DNA from: Vigna angularis
Taxonomy: Eukaryota > Streptophyta > Magnoliopsida > Fabales > Fabaceae
Reading direction: 5' to 3'
NCBI RefSeq assembly: GCF_016808095.1
Contig: NC_068979.1
Span: forward strand, 21,907,444-21,971,443
DNA length: 64,000 nucleotides
Shown here: piece after piece, positions 12,101 through 22,829 of the stretch
Position numbering within the stretch: the first letter of the stretch is position 1
How the letters are laid out: each line of letters opens with the position of its first letter
Made by a program: the position numbers and the translations under genes
The notes under the pieces: generated by a model
What the model saw: only the letters and a program-made list of their open reading frames with translations
Told to the model about the DNA's origin: nothing
Databases searched by the model: none

Positions 12101-13697
12101 CTACTCATAGACACTTTGTGACAAAACTAATCACAGGAGTCTACATTCTGGATCAGAGTCTTTCCACTGGTTTTTAGCAGAGTTGGTCGAGTTCGTTGAT
12201 GAGTTAGTTGAGTAGTTCACTAACTCTAAACAATATCTGTTGTGGCTGAAAGGGGGGATTACTGATGCAATTGTAAAACTTTTCTTCTTTATCTTATTCT
12301 CTATATCAATAAAGATCCTCCAAAGTCTTTCTTGTTCAGAGTTTCCTGTACCTTCTGTGTTCTTGGAATTCATTGGAATTCCTATTACTTGAGTTACTGC
12401 ACCATGATAGGATACAACAAGATGAAACCTAGTATCACTCCATTCTACATCATTGCATTCAAACAGAAACATCTGTCACCTTTCAGAATTATTGTTTTGC
12501 CCTAAAAGAGTACATTATAACTTATTCACTGTAATTCTTAGCTGAAAATAGCATGCAAGTTCTGAGCACACACTTGAAGCACCATATCTGTTTTGTAACA
12601 TTTCAGCAGACAACAAAACAAAGGCAAAACAAGACAATCATCAACTAAGTTTTCAAAGTATAGCAAACTGCTTGATTTTCTGAATCCATTTTCCCATTAT
12701 CAACAATCATATCAAAACTCTTTAAACCGTAAACCAACCACATAACAGTCAGCTTCCAAGGGTTACACAAGCCAATCCCAAACATTCAACTTCAGTTAAA
12801 TAGCAACAGCATGAATCACAAACTTTGTTCCAAGTTGATGTCAAACCAAAAGTCAATTTTTTCTACTGCATACACACAGAGAGGGATGCATACCAGTTTG
12901 GAAACGTTCTTCCAGAAATGGGGGCTAGGCTTTGCAGTAAGATATGCTCTTTGGAGAGCCAAATCTTGTTCCTTGGTCCATCCTTTCCTTATTTCATCGT
13001 CATTGCGCTTTCTCTTCTCTCCATTTCCCCTCTTCTTTCTTTCTCCGCCAAAACCCTCATCACAAACAACACGATTTTCTTCTGTTTTAACTCCAACGAT
13101 CTCTCTATTTCCACCCTTCTTTCTTCCCCCACCAGCACCCTCATCCGAAACGACACCATTTCTGGTCGTTTCAACTCCAACCCTCTTCCCTTTTACCCCC
13201 TTCTTTTCTCCCCCACCAGTCCCTTCATCTGAAATGACACGATTTCCTTGGGTGTTAACTCCATCCCTACTCCCCCTGTTTCTCTCCTTCTTCCTTCGTT
13301 GACGACACCCTTCATCCGAAACGCCATGATTATCGTGCGTCCTAACTTCATCCCTCTTCTCCTTTCTCTCTTTCTTTCTTCCTCCACCAAACCCCTCATC
13401 CAAAACGACAAACTTTTCTTTCGTTTCAGCTTCACCGCCCTTCACCCTCGTGCCTTTCACTTTCTTATCGCTTGGCTCGTTGTTGAACCTGGGAGATCGT
13501 CGAAGAGATGAAAACCCAACGTCCCCATTGTTAAGCCTCGGAGATATTCTCGACCCGACTGTAGAATCATTGGATTTCTTTACGGAAACGGTGGCAGATT
13601 TGGGGTTGGCAGTGGTGTGGTTTAGTTGTGGGAGGAACCTGGGTGACCTTCGTGGGGTGAGGAATTGACGGTCTACATAAGAGTTTTTGTCTGACAT
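9109..13697 (-). CDS. SANT/Myb-like nuclear protein (M18BP1/KNL2-type SANT)
   Basis: Two exons on the minus strand, 13697-12894 and 9849-9109, joined by GT-AG sites with phase 0, give 514 residues. The SANT domain (about 238-290) begins [15 protein letters not shown] and continues FWKNVSKL; the intron cuts it after residue 268, and exon 2 resumes [15 protein letters not shown] basic N-terminal half has three R-x-SPR-F/L motifs (near 17, 52 and 67) and five degenerate repeats of 28-29 residues, each centred on a DEG triplet (residues 100, 128, 157, 185, 213). The C-terminus has a basic segment ([13 protein letters not shown]) and an acidic tail. The start is the ATG at 13697; the longer frame to 13709 begins with GTG and is not used. 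The SANT most resembles that of Mis18-binding proteins, but no SANTA domain is seen, so a centromere role is speculative. Exact family name not recognised. Confidence 0.85.
10195..12480 (+). mobile_element. Ty3/gypsy relic within the SANT gene intron
   Basis: Plus-strand element lying wholly inside the minus-strand intron 9850-12893. A partial LTR-like end near 10205-10280 (TTGTGACTGAAGGGG) has a counterpart near 12237-12270 (TTGTGGCTGAAAGGGG), followed by an AATAAA signal near 12309. Between them are remnants of gag, reverse transcriptase and RNase H. A TGGTATCAGC word near 10277 is the likely primer site. Integrase is not recognised. Exact ends are uncertain. Confidence 0.75.
10238..12180 (+). 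pseudogene. Gypsy gag-pol relic
   Basis: Recognisable pieces in several frames: a gag N-terminus (10238-10450), reverse transcriptase ([16 protein letters not shown] and [11 protein letters not shown], 11280-11519) whose frame stops just before the FDDILIYS active-site stretch near 11517-11537, an RNase H lead-in ([15 protein letters not shown], about 11690-11730) and the end of RNase H ([23 protein letters not shown], about 11997-12075). Stops and frameshifts separate every block. Confidence 0.8.
12977..13406 (-). repeat. Coding minisatellite: five DEG repeats in SANT gene exon 1
   Basis: Five in-frame units of 84-87 bp encode variants of V-V-x-D-E-G-x-G-G-G-R-K-K followed by a charged stretch. 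Units have diverged from one another but keep spacing of 28, 29, 28 and 28 residues between DEG triplets, so the array expanded by whole in-frame units and is old. Confidence 0.8.
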
Positions 13698-14701
13698 TTT
13701 CACAAACACTTGAAGGCGTCGCTTCTACAGTGAACAAAGATTAGATGTGCATTTTTTGAATTCAAACTCGAATTGAATTGAGGCAATTGCGTCACGCACC
13801 CCATGTTTTCTACACCACATGTATAATGAAATGACAGTCTTACCCTTCGTTCTTCTTCTTTGCCTATGCCTTGGGTATCTTAATATCAATCTAATAGAAG
13901 TTACTATAAAACCTAATTTATAAAGCTGATTTTATCAAACACAACTTATCCATTTTTATAAATTTTAAATTTCTGTTCATTCTAATAATTTTGAAAGAAA
14001 ATTACACTATTATGGTTAAAAATTCTAATCTTAATTATATCCTATATACGTCTCTTCAAACCCTTTTCCTTTTCAGTGGTTCTTCCAACCACTTCTCCCA
14101 ACCCCCTTCTCAGATTGATTTTTTTTCTTTCCTCTTTTTGGTGGTTACTCTTACAATCAATCAATATAAAATTTTATTTTGCTTCAATTCCATAATCCTA
14201 TTTCTTTCACTTTCAATTTTATTTATTGTATTTTTCCTTAAAGAATTATTCTTATAAATTATCACTGATCCTCCCGTATTCCTTTTATTTTTTCTTCTAG
14301 TACTTGCAGTTTTGTTCGTATGTTTTTGGTACTCTATTTTCAATTGCCTCTGTACAGTTTCTTTTCCATGCAGTATCTTTTTTTTTTTGTCAGCTTCTAT
14401 ATTCATCGCTATAATTGATATTTGAAAATTTTATTTATAACACTCTTATTTAGGACCGAAATAATGTCATCAGCTCAAGACGACATCTTATAGGAATAAA
14501 CATATTGATCATAGTAACAACGTACACTTTGATTATGTTGAAGGTTAGGACGATTGATTAAAAGATTGGAGAAAAAGATAGATAAGCAAAATCTTAATGT
14601 ATTAATTTAAATAAAAATTCATGAAAATATTATAAATAATATTATTCATCAAATCAGATAATTAGGTAATTTTTTTTATATTCATTTTAGTATATACTAC
14701 T

Positions 14702-14760
<59 letters not shown>

Positions 14761-15038
14761 ATTTTTGAATGTTAGAATATCTAATTTCAAAAATAAGACT
14801 ATCTAATTTGAACATCAAACTATCTTTGTAGGTGAAAAATTACATCTTGATTTAAAAAAATAAGAAAAAAGATCAAAATAAAAACTTTATCGCAGGCATA
14901 TTTTGCCTACAATAACAATAACTTTCAATATAGAATTTGTATGAATTTGCAAAAAAAGTGTATAAAATGTTAATTATACTTTGCAGTCAATCAAATTACA
15001 TGTTAATTCTTATAATGTAATCAATTAAAAGTAAATAT
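13698..15038. other. Divergent spacer right of SANT gene
   Basis: The first few hundred bases are the promoter side of the minus-strand SANT gene; no clear TATA box was fixed. The rest is AT-rich, with a (TA)n tract at 14705-14757, and no gene is supported. Confidence 0.5.
14705..14757. repeat. (TA)n microsatellite
   Basis: Uninterrupted TA dinucleotide tract of 53 bp. Confidence 0.95.
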
Positions 15039-17453
15039 TGTGAAACTTAGAAAATAAAATATTAAAGTTAATAAGTGTTTTAAAATAATGAGATCAAATA
15101 TTTTAAAGTTAAAATAATTTAATAATATAAATAGAATTTTATAAATTCGTCTCATTATCTAAAATACTCGTCATCTCTCTATAACTCTTTCTCCGAGTTC
15201 CTTTTTCTTTCTCTCTACAATCTTTGACTCTTAAATCATATGTATGATTATCAGAAATCTTCTAGGAGATAATGATAGTGTACTCTCCATCATTATCAGA
15301 TCAATTTTCCTTCTAGAACAAGTAAGTTTCTATTCATTTTTCCCTTTACCTCTTAGTTTGAGGTCATGCATAAGGGTTCCTTCGCATGAGTCTTTTAGCT
15401 TCCTTTTCTAGATCTTCATTGATGAGAGGTCCTAAGAACTTGTTTTAGTCATGTTTATGTGGTTTGTAGGTTTTTTTACAGTTTCTTAAGCTCAAAGCAA
15501 AAGTAGAGTACTGTGTAGAGCTTAATAGATTTTCTGATAAGGTAAGGGAAGCTAGTGCTTATGCTTAAACTCTTTATTTCAAGTATGATTAATTGTTGAC
15601 ATGATAATATGATGATTTTGTTGTAATTGAGCTTGTTTTAATGGTAATTGTGTTTTGACGAGTGAAATTAATTGTATGTTATTTAATGGCTTGTTTGAGC
15701 ATGTGTTGGATTGTAGTAATCGTATGAATATTATTATTTTGAAGTTGGTAATATTATTTTGGATTGAAAATGTGGAGGAGAAATGAGTTAGTAGGATTAT
15801 AGGTCATTTTTTGTCAAAAAGAGATGTTTTTGATAGGTGAGTTTTGGAAGCAAAGGTCTAAAGGGAGAAATGGTCATTTAGGATCTGTTGTATGGTCATT
15901 TAAGATTTGTTTGGGTGGTAAGTTAGTAGAAAGATGGTCTAGAAATGGATGGTAGACAGGAGATTGTGTTTGAATGACTTTTAGGTGCAATTTTAGAGGT
16001 TATGGAGAGTGAAATTTTGATTTGGAAGATCTAAGGCAATTTGGAGTGGTTGGGATATGTTTTTGAGTTATTTGTAACTTGTTCTGACCCCTAAATTGCT
16101 TAGTTAAGAGTTAAATTAGGTAGAATTGATTTATGGTCTATAAAGTGGTGTTTTAGTTGTTGTAAGTTGGAATTTCATAGTAAAATGAGTTTAAACTTAG
16201 TTTAGGTTGGATCATATACACTGGATAAGTCTATTGTGGTTTAGAATTCCATTTAAGAATGTTAGAAGTTGGTAGAAATGCCTAAGATAGGCCAGGGAAG
16301 GTTGAGAGGATGCAAATTATTTAGAATTGGTATTTTGCATAATTATGCAGAGTGGATGGGCGAGCTAGTGGCTCATTGGGCGAGTATTATGGGGTTTTGA
16401 TAGTAAGTTTCAACAGCTATGAGAGTAAGCTCGTTAGGCTGGAGAAGTCCTTTATTTGGACTCTCGCTCGGCAAGTGGATAGTGCTCGTTGGGCGAACTT
16501 GTGCTTGCTAGGTGCCATGATTTTGGCGTTGGGCAAGTGCGTTTGAGTTGTCTTGGTTGTTTGTTTTTCTCTTTTCTTTTGTGTTTGGATTTAAATGGTG
16601 TGATGTTATATTTAATACTTAGTGATATGATTTGAAATATATGATGGTATGAAAATTTTGTGATTGAACTCAGGTATGGTTTGGAAAGAATTTCTAGAGT
16701 GAAATTTTTAATGATGGTTTCAAGTAAGTGATGTATTGATGTACGAACTCAGCCTTGGAAGTTATTCTAACACTCCAATAATAGCGTCATCTTAGATAGA
16801 GAAGGGGATTATGGATAGAGAAGGGGATTATGTGGTGAGGAGTAGCAGGAGATCTTAGTCTATGGTCTGGTGTTCTTTGTTCATAGGTAATAGACAAATT
16901 AATATTGTGTGGTAGCTTGGGGGAGCCAGTTGTTTCACCACTACAAGTGCAAAACTTGTCATAGTTTGACATCAATACATTTATCTTGATGGTTTTATCT
17001 AGCTCAATGACATGATTAGGATGATTGGTTTGATTTGGTTGGAATATAATGTATAATGAAATCTTAATATGCGATGTTTGTTTCTTTTCACATTAGCTTA
17101 TCCTATTTTTGTGTGTTTTTGTGTTTGTCTATTGGTTTATGTTTGATTCTTGTGGCAATGATCATCTGGTGGGTGAGTAGAGGGTGATGACGTTATGTTA
17201 GAGCAAGCTTTGGAGGGTGATGGTGTAGATGTGTAGTTTCTTAGTATAGATCTTTGTTATAGATACAGTTTGAGTAAAGCCTTATGTAATTATCTAGTTT
17301 TTTCTCTTTTTGAATTGTAAATATGTAATAGTCTTATGGTTATTTTGGATAAATGTATGAATATTTTATATTTTTTTAAAGTTTAATTGTTCTATTTTAT
17401 TGATCATGTGATGTTTCCTGTTAGTAGTGATACTAATTAAATGGAATGTTACA
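15039..17453 (+). mobile_element. Long LTR-like unit i (non-coding)
   Basis: Begins TGTGAAAC and ends AATGTTACA, the TGT...ACA form of an LTR. Its first 200 bases match those of the unit at 33516 (shared word ATAAATAGAATTTTATAAA), and its 3' part matches units at 29047 and 33516 (block around 16831-16860, GGAGTAGCAGGAG; module around 17096-17235). No convincing 5 bp target duplication was found (AATAT versus TATAG), so the ends may have drifted. No coding region. Confidence 0.6.
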
Positions 17454-17627
17454 TATAGTAATCTCTTTGTTACTTCAATATATTAAAAAAGCAGGACCGT
17501 TAATTTTTTTCAAGCTCTTTAACTTGGACCGATAAATTTCTCAGTTCACGTAAATTGAGTTTCAATATTTTTTCAGGTCCTTTTCTGTGAAATGTTGCAT
17601 GTGAGTCTTCTTTCGATCAGTTGTATG

Positions 17628-18116
17628 TAGGGATGACAACGGATTGGGTCGGGCACGGGTAGTGCCTACCCGCAACCCGACTCGACAAAAAAAAAATTCA
17701 CCCACTACCCGCACGGATTTCCGCTTAAAAAGAACTCACGAGTATTTTAAAACCCGCGGATATCCATGGATACCCGCAAATATTTAAAAAAATATATTTT
17801 TAAAAATTATTAAAATAAAATTTAAATAAATTTACAAAAACTATATAAAATATAATATAAATTAAAATTTAATTTTAATTAAATTTAACCTTATAAAATA
17901 TAAACTAATGTTAATTTTAATTAAATTTAACTTAATAAAATTAAATTTAACTTAATAAAGTATACTATCCGCAACCGACCCGTTTATAAACAAGTATTAA
18001 ATTACCCACTACCCGCAATCCACAACCCGCGAATAGTAAATATTCGCAGGTATCAACTATTCGTCACGGATTTTATCCGTGGATATCCGCTGGCGCGAAT
18101 TTTTTTGTCATTCCTA
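17628..18116. mobile_element. hAT-like MITE
   Basis: Ends are inverted: TAGGGATGACAA at the left and TTGTCATTCCTA at the right (one mismatch). The flanks give an 8 bp target duplication with one mismatch, GTTGTATG (17620-17627) and CTTGTATG (18117-18124), as expected for hAT. The 489 bp interior has short GC-rich subterminal words (CTACCCGC, CCCGCGGATATCC) around an AT-rich core and no coding frame. Confidence 0.65.
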
Positions 18117-20054
18117 CTTGTATGTATCTTTTTATTTTTTTTTATATAAATCTCTATTAATTAGTAATTCTAATCGTGTGCTATAATTGTATGTGATTTT
18201 TCTAGTTGTAGATAAAACATTTTTTAAGTTTGAAATGAGTTTGAATTTTTTTTAAAAAGTTCGTTTGTCTCTAAAATTAAAAAAAAATTACATTATTTTC
18301 AATGTTATAGACATCTTGAAATCTATAATTACATTATTAAATATTAAATGGTATGATGAAATTAATTTATTGAAATATTGATCTATTGGATGTGGGTATG
18401 ATGGAATTGTTTTAAGTTGTGTTGATCTTCAATTTATTTTCTTCTCACTTTAATTTCTATCTAACTCAAACAGCTGATTACCACGCACTCTTAAATTTAA
18501 TCTCACACCAAGCTGCTGTGAAAGATTCACTTCCCTATCCCATGCAATGTGTTAAACAACATTATCTCATTATCATAAAGCATTAATCCCATTACATTTT
18601 AAATAACAACGTGCGGTTCATGGGTTTTGCGAAATTAGAAAAGGTAAATAACTCTCATTATTATGTACGCTGACGATGATATATTTCTCAACAATGCTTT
18701 ATTTGTCAGCAAATAGCATAATGTTTAATTAATGATATAATACGAATCGAATCGAATATATATATACATAATAAAGATAGGTTAATAATAAAGCATAAAA
18801 AAGAAAACCGAATGACAAAAAATTATACGATTAATGTGTAAAGCTGATGTACGAAGCGCATTCATGCAAATTGTTTAATGTTATTGGCTATCCATAAACA
18901 AACTAATAGTGCAACGTAACCTAATTTTTTGGTGCTATGCCTCCCACTCTTTTCTTAAACCAACCTCTTTAAGGATCTAATAGGTGGAGTTTAGTACTAA
19001 AGGATTACTATTGTGTGCAGTTTTAATGGATAATTTTTAGAAAATCTATGTTTTTTTTGTTTTTTTCAAACTTTTTTGTTGATTTTATACTTTTAGTTTC
19101 ATGAATCTAACTTATATAAGATTCCAAATCTTTTATACTTAAATTTCACCATTTTTATTTCTACGTTGATAGATGAATTAGATTTATATTTCACTGAAGT
19201 TGAATGACTAGTTAATCAGTTTTTGAAGTATCAAAATCAAGTTAAACAAAAGATCACACGTGTCAATGATTTTGATTATTATTTTTTCAAAATTTTCATT
19301 TTAGATTTTGACTTTGTAAAATATTGTTTAGCTTAAATCTCAATGTCAAGAAAATTATTAGTAAAAAGGTACCGAGATAACAAAAAAGCCATTCTACAAT
19401 ATATAAAATCAAGTAATAGTTTTTTAATTAGATTTTTAAGATGCTTACAATAGGCCAACACTTTAGTTATTTGATAAAGTAAAGTGAGGAAAGCAGGATA
19501 ATAGTGATATTATTTTCCTTTTTTGGAGGAGAAAAAAGAACAAATAAAACCTTATAGTTATTATATGTTAAGAAAATTATGTCATAACAATACTAAAAAA
19601 AACATTACAAATATTATTTTATTACACGTGAAAATTATTATACAGACTTTTTAAATTAGTATTATTAAACAATAATTTTTTTTTGGAAGTATAATTTATT
19701 TATTCTTTAAAAATAATTACCCAAATAAATAAATAAAAATTCTTTATTTTTTTAGTTTTTAACTTAAGAATTGTAAGCACAAAAAGAATCAATTTTTTTG
19801 GAGAAATAATGGAGTTTTTTAAAGCAAATATTGGCCATATTTAACCTTCTTTTTTATTTCTTTCACTTCATGAAAACAGACGAGAGACAATAATAAATTA
19901 CAATAATATAAATGACATGGGAAGTACAATACACAATAAAATCAAATCACGTAGAAAACAAAATAATGAAAAGGGAATTTTGCGCTATTGCATGATAGCT
20001 AGAAAAACATAATATATGGAAATGGAAGTGTGTACAACATGGCGGACATATTAA

Positions 20055-20059
<5 letters not shown>

Positions 20060-20096
<37 letters not shown>
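20060..20096. repeat. (TA)n microsatellite
   Basis: TA dinucleotide tract of 37 bp. Confidence 0.9.
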
Positions 20097-20100
<4 letters not shown>

Positions 20101-20607
20101 TTGTTAAAATTATTAAAAAGTGTTTGGAAAGAATTTATTTTATCCCAATAATCTTGTATATTTGAATTTGTTAGCCGTTCTTTTATGATAGAGTTGTGTG
20201 TAGTTAAAAATGTATAACATTCACCTTGAAAAACAAATTATCTCTAGTCTTAAATCAATAATTGATTTACAATACATATAAAAATATAATATTTCAACAT
20301 ACGGTATATGATTTATACCCAATTTCCTTACAAGGAATTCCAATATATAATTGAAAAGCATTAATCTCTTCATCATAACACAAAGTATGTAACGGGGAGA
20401 GAATATATTTTGTGCTTAAAAAGAATGCACATGACCCACTCCATCATCATCAGTCGCCATGTATGTATGATACCACCTTTCATAATAAGGCCAAGAAGAA
20501 ACGACCGAGTTCAGTTTTGTATTCTATTTTTTTAATCATTTTGTTTGAGGCCCCATGATAACATATAAATATATACTCCTGCATAATAATGACTCAGCCT
20601 GGAAAAT

Positions 20608-20807
20608 AATATATGTATTTACAATATATATTAATATTTTTTATTCAGGTAGGTTTTTTAGCGGGAAATGATATATTAACACTAAAATTTCACACAGTTG
20701 ATGTGGCAATATATGTATTTACAATATAAATTAATATTTTTTATTCAGGTAGGCTTTTCCAACTAGAAATAATATATTAATAATAAAATTTCAGTAATTG
20801 TGCACCT
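20608..20807 (+). repeat. Two-copy tandem repeat, about 100 bp unit
   Basis: Each copy contains ATATGTATTTACAATATA, then ATTTTTTATTCAGGTAGG, then an AAAT(A/G)ATATATTAA stretch and AAAATTTCA. Copies start near 20608 and 20707 and have diverged by several substitutions. Confidence 0.75.
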
Positions 20808-22239
20808 TTTATGTGACATTTTTAAATTGATTTATATTTTTGCTCGCAGAAGATCCTTAAGTTTTTCCTCTACTTGGTTTAACTGAAGATAAAAAACAAC
20901 AAAGAAAACAGGAGAGTAATAGATTTCAATGGAGCAAGCAAAACGAAAAAACAAGCTAGACAAAAACTACATTTCTTGACTTCAAGTCGCACGAAAAACT
21001 AAGAATGAAGGAAGAAATCACATCATTCAATTTCTTCAATTTTTGTTTTTTAATCTAATGTTTTTGAGGTTAGTAGCTTGAAAAAAATTATAAATCCGTA
21101 TAGACATTGTCACATTTAGTTGTCGTAAAATTGTGTTAAATTTGGATGTTAATATATTATATTTTAACCGTTTCATCTAAACGAGAACGCAACAGTGTTA
21201 GACATGACGTATTTTGAATTGAAAACAAATAATGGATGGAAGATTTCAAAATTTGATGATGAAGAATGGAGTGTGGGCACAAGACAAGTTGTAGGACGAT
21301 ACACAGTGACAGAACCACTTGGCCACTAGTGAGAATAGAAAACGCTAAAATGAAAAAAGGGTCAAGTACTAACAATAATCACGGAAGGTACACATCTGAT
21401 ACTGTCTGCATCTAAAGATAAAAAGAAGTTCCAGAGTGAAATTAAATTAAAATTAGGTCATGAAAAGAAGCCACTGCGAATACTTTCTATCCGACATCAT
21501 AGTTTTACGACTATCCAATCTATCATTTTCCTCTCCCATGTTTAAAATTTGGACCAAACGGGGACAGTGGCCAACATTCCCCACTTCCTCGAATCGTTCT
21601 TTTACACGCTTCCTCCTTTTTTTTTAATGTTTCTACTAGTGAGTTAAGCTTAATTCTTATCATATCCAAATCACCCAAGCGAGCAATAGTATCAATATTA
21701 ATGCAGATTTTTGTTTTCTTTTGGTGTCATTGGTTTAGTTGCCGTGATTAATGAGACTATAGTACAATCGCACTTGTTCACAAATCGAATCAACTCCTAT
21801 TCTTGCCAGCTACTCTTTTATCATTTTCAATAAATTGAAAGTTGAAATTTACACACAACCAACCTATTCTTCTACCACAAATACTTGTCATAACTGGCTG
21901 AGTGGAATGATAAAAAGATAAAAAGAAAAAGTTTAATGATTTCTGGTTTTCTCAAACTAATTGAATTTTTTTTGCATTTTTCAATTAATAGAACCGGTTT
22001 AATCAATTAAGTCACTTAAATTTACTAATTAATCACCACATACAAGAGCAACAGATATACGGAATCAAATGAAGCGGTCACGATCTCGGAATTGACCTGG
22101 TACCCACGTTGTTTTTTGTTTTTATCCTGCATCTTCACCGGGTGGTATAGAACAAATGGCGGCAACATCATGCATATATATAAACATATTTACACACAGC
22201 ACCGACCAACGGTGGTTAACATGGCTTTGTTGGCAATAA

Positions 22240-22704
22240 CTAACAGAAAGGAGCCACCGGCTGCGGCGGTTTGAGGGGCGGGGTGTCGACGGTGACAACA
22301 ATGGTATCCGGGCGCGAAGGTTGACGCGGGCAAGGCATGGCTATGAACTTGGGCAGTTCATCTCCAGGCATCAACACTGGCAAGCTCTGACCTTTGTTTT
22401 GCTTAACCTGCAATCACAACGAAGAAATTAAAATAAAATAAAAATTATATGTATATATTTGCGGCATGGTTGAAATGAAATTGTAAAAAGTTACCATGGA
22501 GGGTTGGGATTGGGTGAGGGAGGGTTGAGGGTGTGGAGGAGAGAGAGATTGGCGAAAAGACCGTAGCTTGTCCCAGTGGTAGCAGCAGGAGAACATGCCG
22601 CTGAGGCTGAAGATTATGATCAAGAGGAGGGCAGTGCCCAAGGGGAAGCCGAGGGACGGTCGAGATGTGTCGATGTGGGATGGGGAGAGATCTTGGCCCT
22701 CCAT
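22240..22704 (-). CDS. Small single-pass membrane protein, At5g65660-like
   Basis: Two exons on the minus strand, 22704-22495 and 22407-22240, GT-AG, phase 0, giving 125 residues. One membrane segment lies at about 22-42 (GTALLLIIIFSLSGMFSCC), followed by a conserved CYHWDKLRSF collar and a proline/serine-rich stretch. Exon 2 encodes VKQNKGQSLPVLMPGDELPK, then FIAMPCPRQPSRPDTIVVTV, and ends in a proline-rich tail. This matches the plant 'hydroxyproline-rich glycoprotein-like' family typified by At5g65660 as remembered. Function in the family is not established. The ATG at 22704 opens the family's frame; the overlapping open frames on both strands are shadows. A TATA box lies 112 bp upstream. 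Confidence 0.88.
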
Positions 22705-22815
22705 CGTGTGTTGTTGTTGATGTGGTTGTTTGGAGTAGCAGTGGACCTGATACCATTGAGGTAAGAGGCGAATATTAGAAGAAGAGAAATGAAAATGTGA
22801 AATGCGTTGCGGAGA

Positions 22816-22823
22816 GTTATATA
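22816..22823 (-). promoter_or_regulatory. TATA box of the small membrane protein gene
   Basis: Minus strand reads CTATATAAC, 112 bases before the ATG, which leaves a leader of roughly 80 bases. It is the only canonical TATA word close to this start. Confidence 0.6.
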
Positions 22824-22829
22824 GTAGAA

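Larger units (their letters stand above)
18125..22239. other. AT-rich intergenic region
   Basis: Four kilobases with no supported gene. It holds a (TA)n tract (20060-20096) and a two-copy repeat of about 100 bp (20608-20807). The right end is the 3' flank of the minus-strand small membrane protein gene. Confidence 0.5.

Noticed and set aside
12811..13709. Several long plus- and minus-strand frames overlapping SANT exon 1
   Set aside because: They are shadows of the repetitive, purine-biased exon; only the minus-strand frame has the SANT domain and matching splice sites.
13698..13709. Start of the SANT gene four codons upstream
   Set aside because: That codon is GTG; the first ATG in frame is at 13697.
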